Origin: an uncultured Clostridia bacterium
GTDB taxonomy: Bacteria; Bacillota; Clostridia; Lachnospirales; CAG-274
Reading direction: 5' to 3'
NCBI GenBank assembly: GCA_947589405.1
Contig: CANQBT010000022.1
Span: 1 to 23,225 of the forward strand
DNA length: 23,225 nt
The notes below the pieces were generated by a model. That model saw nothing but the letters and a program-made list of their open reading frames with translations, did no database searches and was not told the origin of the DNA. A program made the translations under genes and the position numbers. Of the stretch, positions 22,108 through 23,225 are shown one piece after another (positions within the stretch are counted from its first letter, which is position 1; the number at the start of each line of letters is the position of its first letter).

Positions 22108-23225
22108 TTAATATTTCCATTTTATTTCGATATGGTCGTTGTAGAGGGATATTTTTTCAATAAGGATATGGGCGAGGTTTCTTTTATATTCCAAGTCCCT
22201 ACTGTCCCATTTTGAAATGTCGGGCATATCGAGCTTGCGTGATTTTTTTACGTTGAGGGCGTTAAGGTCGGCAGACAGGTCCTTTTTCTGCTTGTCAAGC
22301 TCTAGGATTTTTTCGTTTGCATAGCCGATAAGGGCGGTGTTGCCTGCCGCCAAGCTATTGATCAAGTTGTTTATTTCTTCTTCAACTTTAACAAGCTTGA
22401 TTTTTAAATTGTTTATTTCGGTTTCGTTCACGCTTTCAATGGCGGGGGTATAGCTTTCAAATTCTTTTATGTGTTCTTTCAGCTCGCCGTACACAGCTGC
22501 TTCAATGTCGGCGACGTAATGGGTGGCAGGGTCGCCGCTGCATATTCCTATTGCCCTGCCAGAGCAGTTGAAATATTTTGTATCTTTGTATTGCCTTACG
22601 ACCATTGCTTTACCACAATAGCCGCATTTTATCAGCCCCGTAAGCCATGTATGTTTACCTTTGCCGTTGTTACAAATCTGTTTATTGCCGTCGAGCTTAT
22701 CCTGCACGGCAAGGAATATGTCGGAAGAAATAATACCTTTGTGAAGTCCCACTACGACATTGTGGTCTGTAAGGTTATTATATTTTCCTGCGGCTCTGTC
22801 CCTTTTGCCGTATATATTAAGACCGTTCTCACCGTTAAAGTCCTCGACGGCGTTCTTAATTATACAGCCCTTTGAACGATAGAAATTGTATATATCTGCA
22901 TCAGCTTTGACGTATGCAGGATTGTGGAGCATACGGCTAAGTTTTATATTATTCCACATTTCTTTTCTTTCTTCCGTCAATTTATGGGCTATTTGTCCGA
23001 GGGATATACCCTCTTTCAGATATTCGCTAAATATCCACCCAACAAGAGGCAGGTCGTCTGTAGGCTCTATGGTGGCTACCTTCCTGCCGTTTATGGTAGT
23101 TTTGGCATTTTGGAAGCCGAAGGGAGCTTGGCCGCCAAGCCATACGCCTTCTGTTCCTCGCATGTAGTAATTGTCTTTTATACGCTCGGCAATCGTTTCA
23201 CGCTCAAGCTGTGCAAAGACCATTA
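22108..23225 (-). CDS. Large serine recombinase, N-terminus beyond the window
   Basis: At least 371 residues of a large serine recombinase are present. The first residues, VFAQLERETIAERI, are the end of the catalytic resolvase domain; the catalytic serine lies past 23225. The recombinase DNA-binding domain (about 25-175) and a zinc ribbon (Cys200, Cys203, Cys220, Cys228) follow. A coiled-coil arm (about 250-325, Glu/Lys/Leu-rich) and a short tail complete it. The arm and ribbon are typical of integrases that control integration versus excision. The ATG at 23221-23223 is probably internal. The gene reads toward the deacetylase remnant and ends in a hairpin. Confidence 0.95.
   Translation of the reverse strand, partial: MVFAQLERETIAERIKDNYYMRGTEGVWLGGQAPFGFQNAKTTINGRKVATIEPTDDLPLVGWIFSEYLKEGISLGQIAHKLTEERKEMWNNIKLSRMLHNPAYVKADADIYNFYRSKGCIIKNAVEDFNGENGLNIYGKRDRAAGKYNNLTDHNVVVGLHKGIISSDIFLAVQDKLDGNKQICNNGKGKHTWLTGLIKCGYCGKAMVVRQYKDTKYFNCSGRAIGICSGDPATHYVADIEAAVYGELKEHIKEFESYTPAIESVNETEINNLKIKLVKVEEEINNLINSLAAGNTALIGYANEKILELDKQKKDLSADLNALNVKKSRKLDMPDISKWDSRDLEYKRNLAHILIEKISLYNDHIEIKWKY

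Larger units (their letters stand above)
22053..23225 (-). mobile_element. Edge of an integrated element carrying a serine recombinase (partial)
   Basis: A large serine recombinase gene lies directly beside the cut deacetylase gene, the usual position of an integrase next to its attachment site. The left junction is at about 22050-22067. The other end is outside the window, so the size, cargo and att core cannot be read. Confidence 0.7.

Overview
The window reads as a chromosomal segment of a low-to-moderate GC, spore-forming anaerobic Firmicute, most likely a Clostridia member of the Lachnospirales type. The reasons are a germination protease (gpr), rubrerythrin, a lysine riboswitch, strong AGGAGG ribosome binding sites, many consensus sigma-A type promoters with 17-bp spacers, short intrinsic terminators, a sortase/signal peptidase cluster and a large serine recombinase with a zinc ribbon. 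The species is inferred only from gene content and style; no rRNA is present.

Layout. 1-1140: a YafQ/DinJ toxin-antitoxin module between two patches of REP-like CCCTTCCGTC repeats, the right one followed by a 25-bp G/A-rich tandem array. 1138-3699: one operon of a small coiled-coil protein, a signal peptidase I with a repetitive cytoplasmic tail, a class C sortase and a second sortase, with no sortase substrate gene. 3709-4754: monocistronic prs on the minus strand. 4942-11881: a long plus-strand operon holding a fused EcfA1-EcfA2 ATPase, ecfT, truA, mltG, trmR, a U32 family trhP and a nitroreductase. 11901-13663: rubrerythrin divergent from a metallo-beta-lactamase-fold protein and a glyoxalase I-like protein. 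13778-14866: a secreted stalk-domain protein. 14908-17972: the asd-dapA-dapB lysine/diaminopimelate operon on the minus strand, behind a lysine riboswitch with a readable terminator/antiterminator switch. 18009-18971: a divergent LysR-family regulator. 19007-19406: rpsT. 19456-20519: gpr. 20542-21764: a secreted protein with two VGKD repeats. 21783-23225: the 3' remnant of a polysaccharide deacetylase gene abutting a large serine recombinase that runs off the window end, that is, the edge of an integrated element.

How the genes work together. The ecf genes supply the shared energising module of vitamin uptake. TruA, TrmR and TrhP modify tRNA, and the mltG-trmR-trhP order matches yrrL-yrrM-yrrN/O of Bacillus subtilis. 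Asd, DapA and DapB make dihydrodipicolinate-derived intermediates for lysine, peptidoglycan and, in a sporulator, probably dipicolinate. The second-look items are the element that splits the deacetylase gene (possibly reversible, like other elements in sporulation genes), the fused ECF ATPase, the substrate-less sortase cluster with its repetitive signal peptidase tail, and the tandem array that seems to have grown from a REP arm. Most of the window is conserved housekeeping sequence, and I did not find a clearly new multi-gene system.
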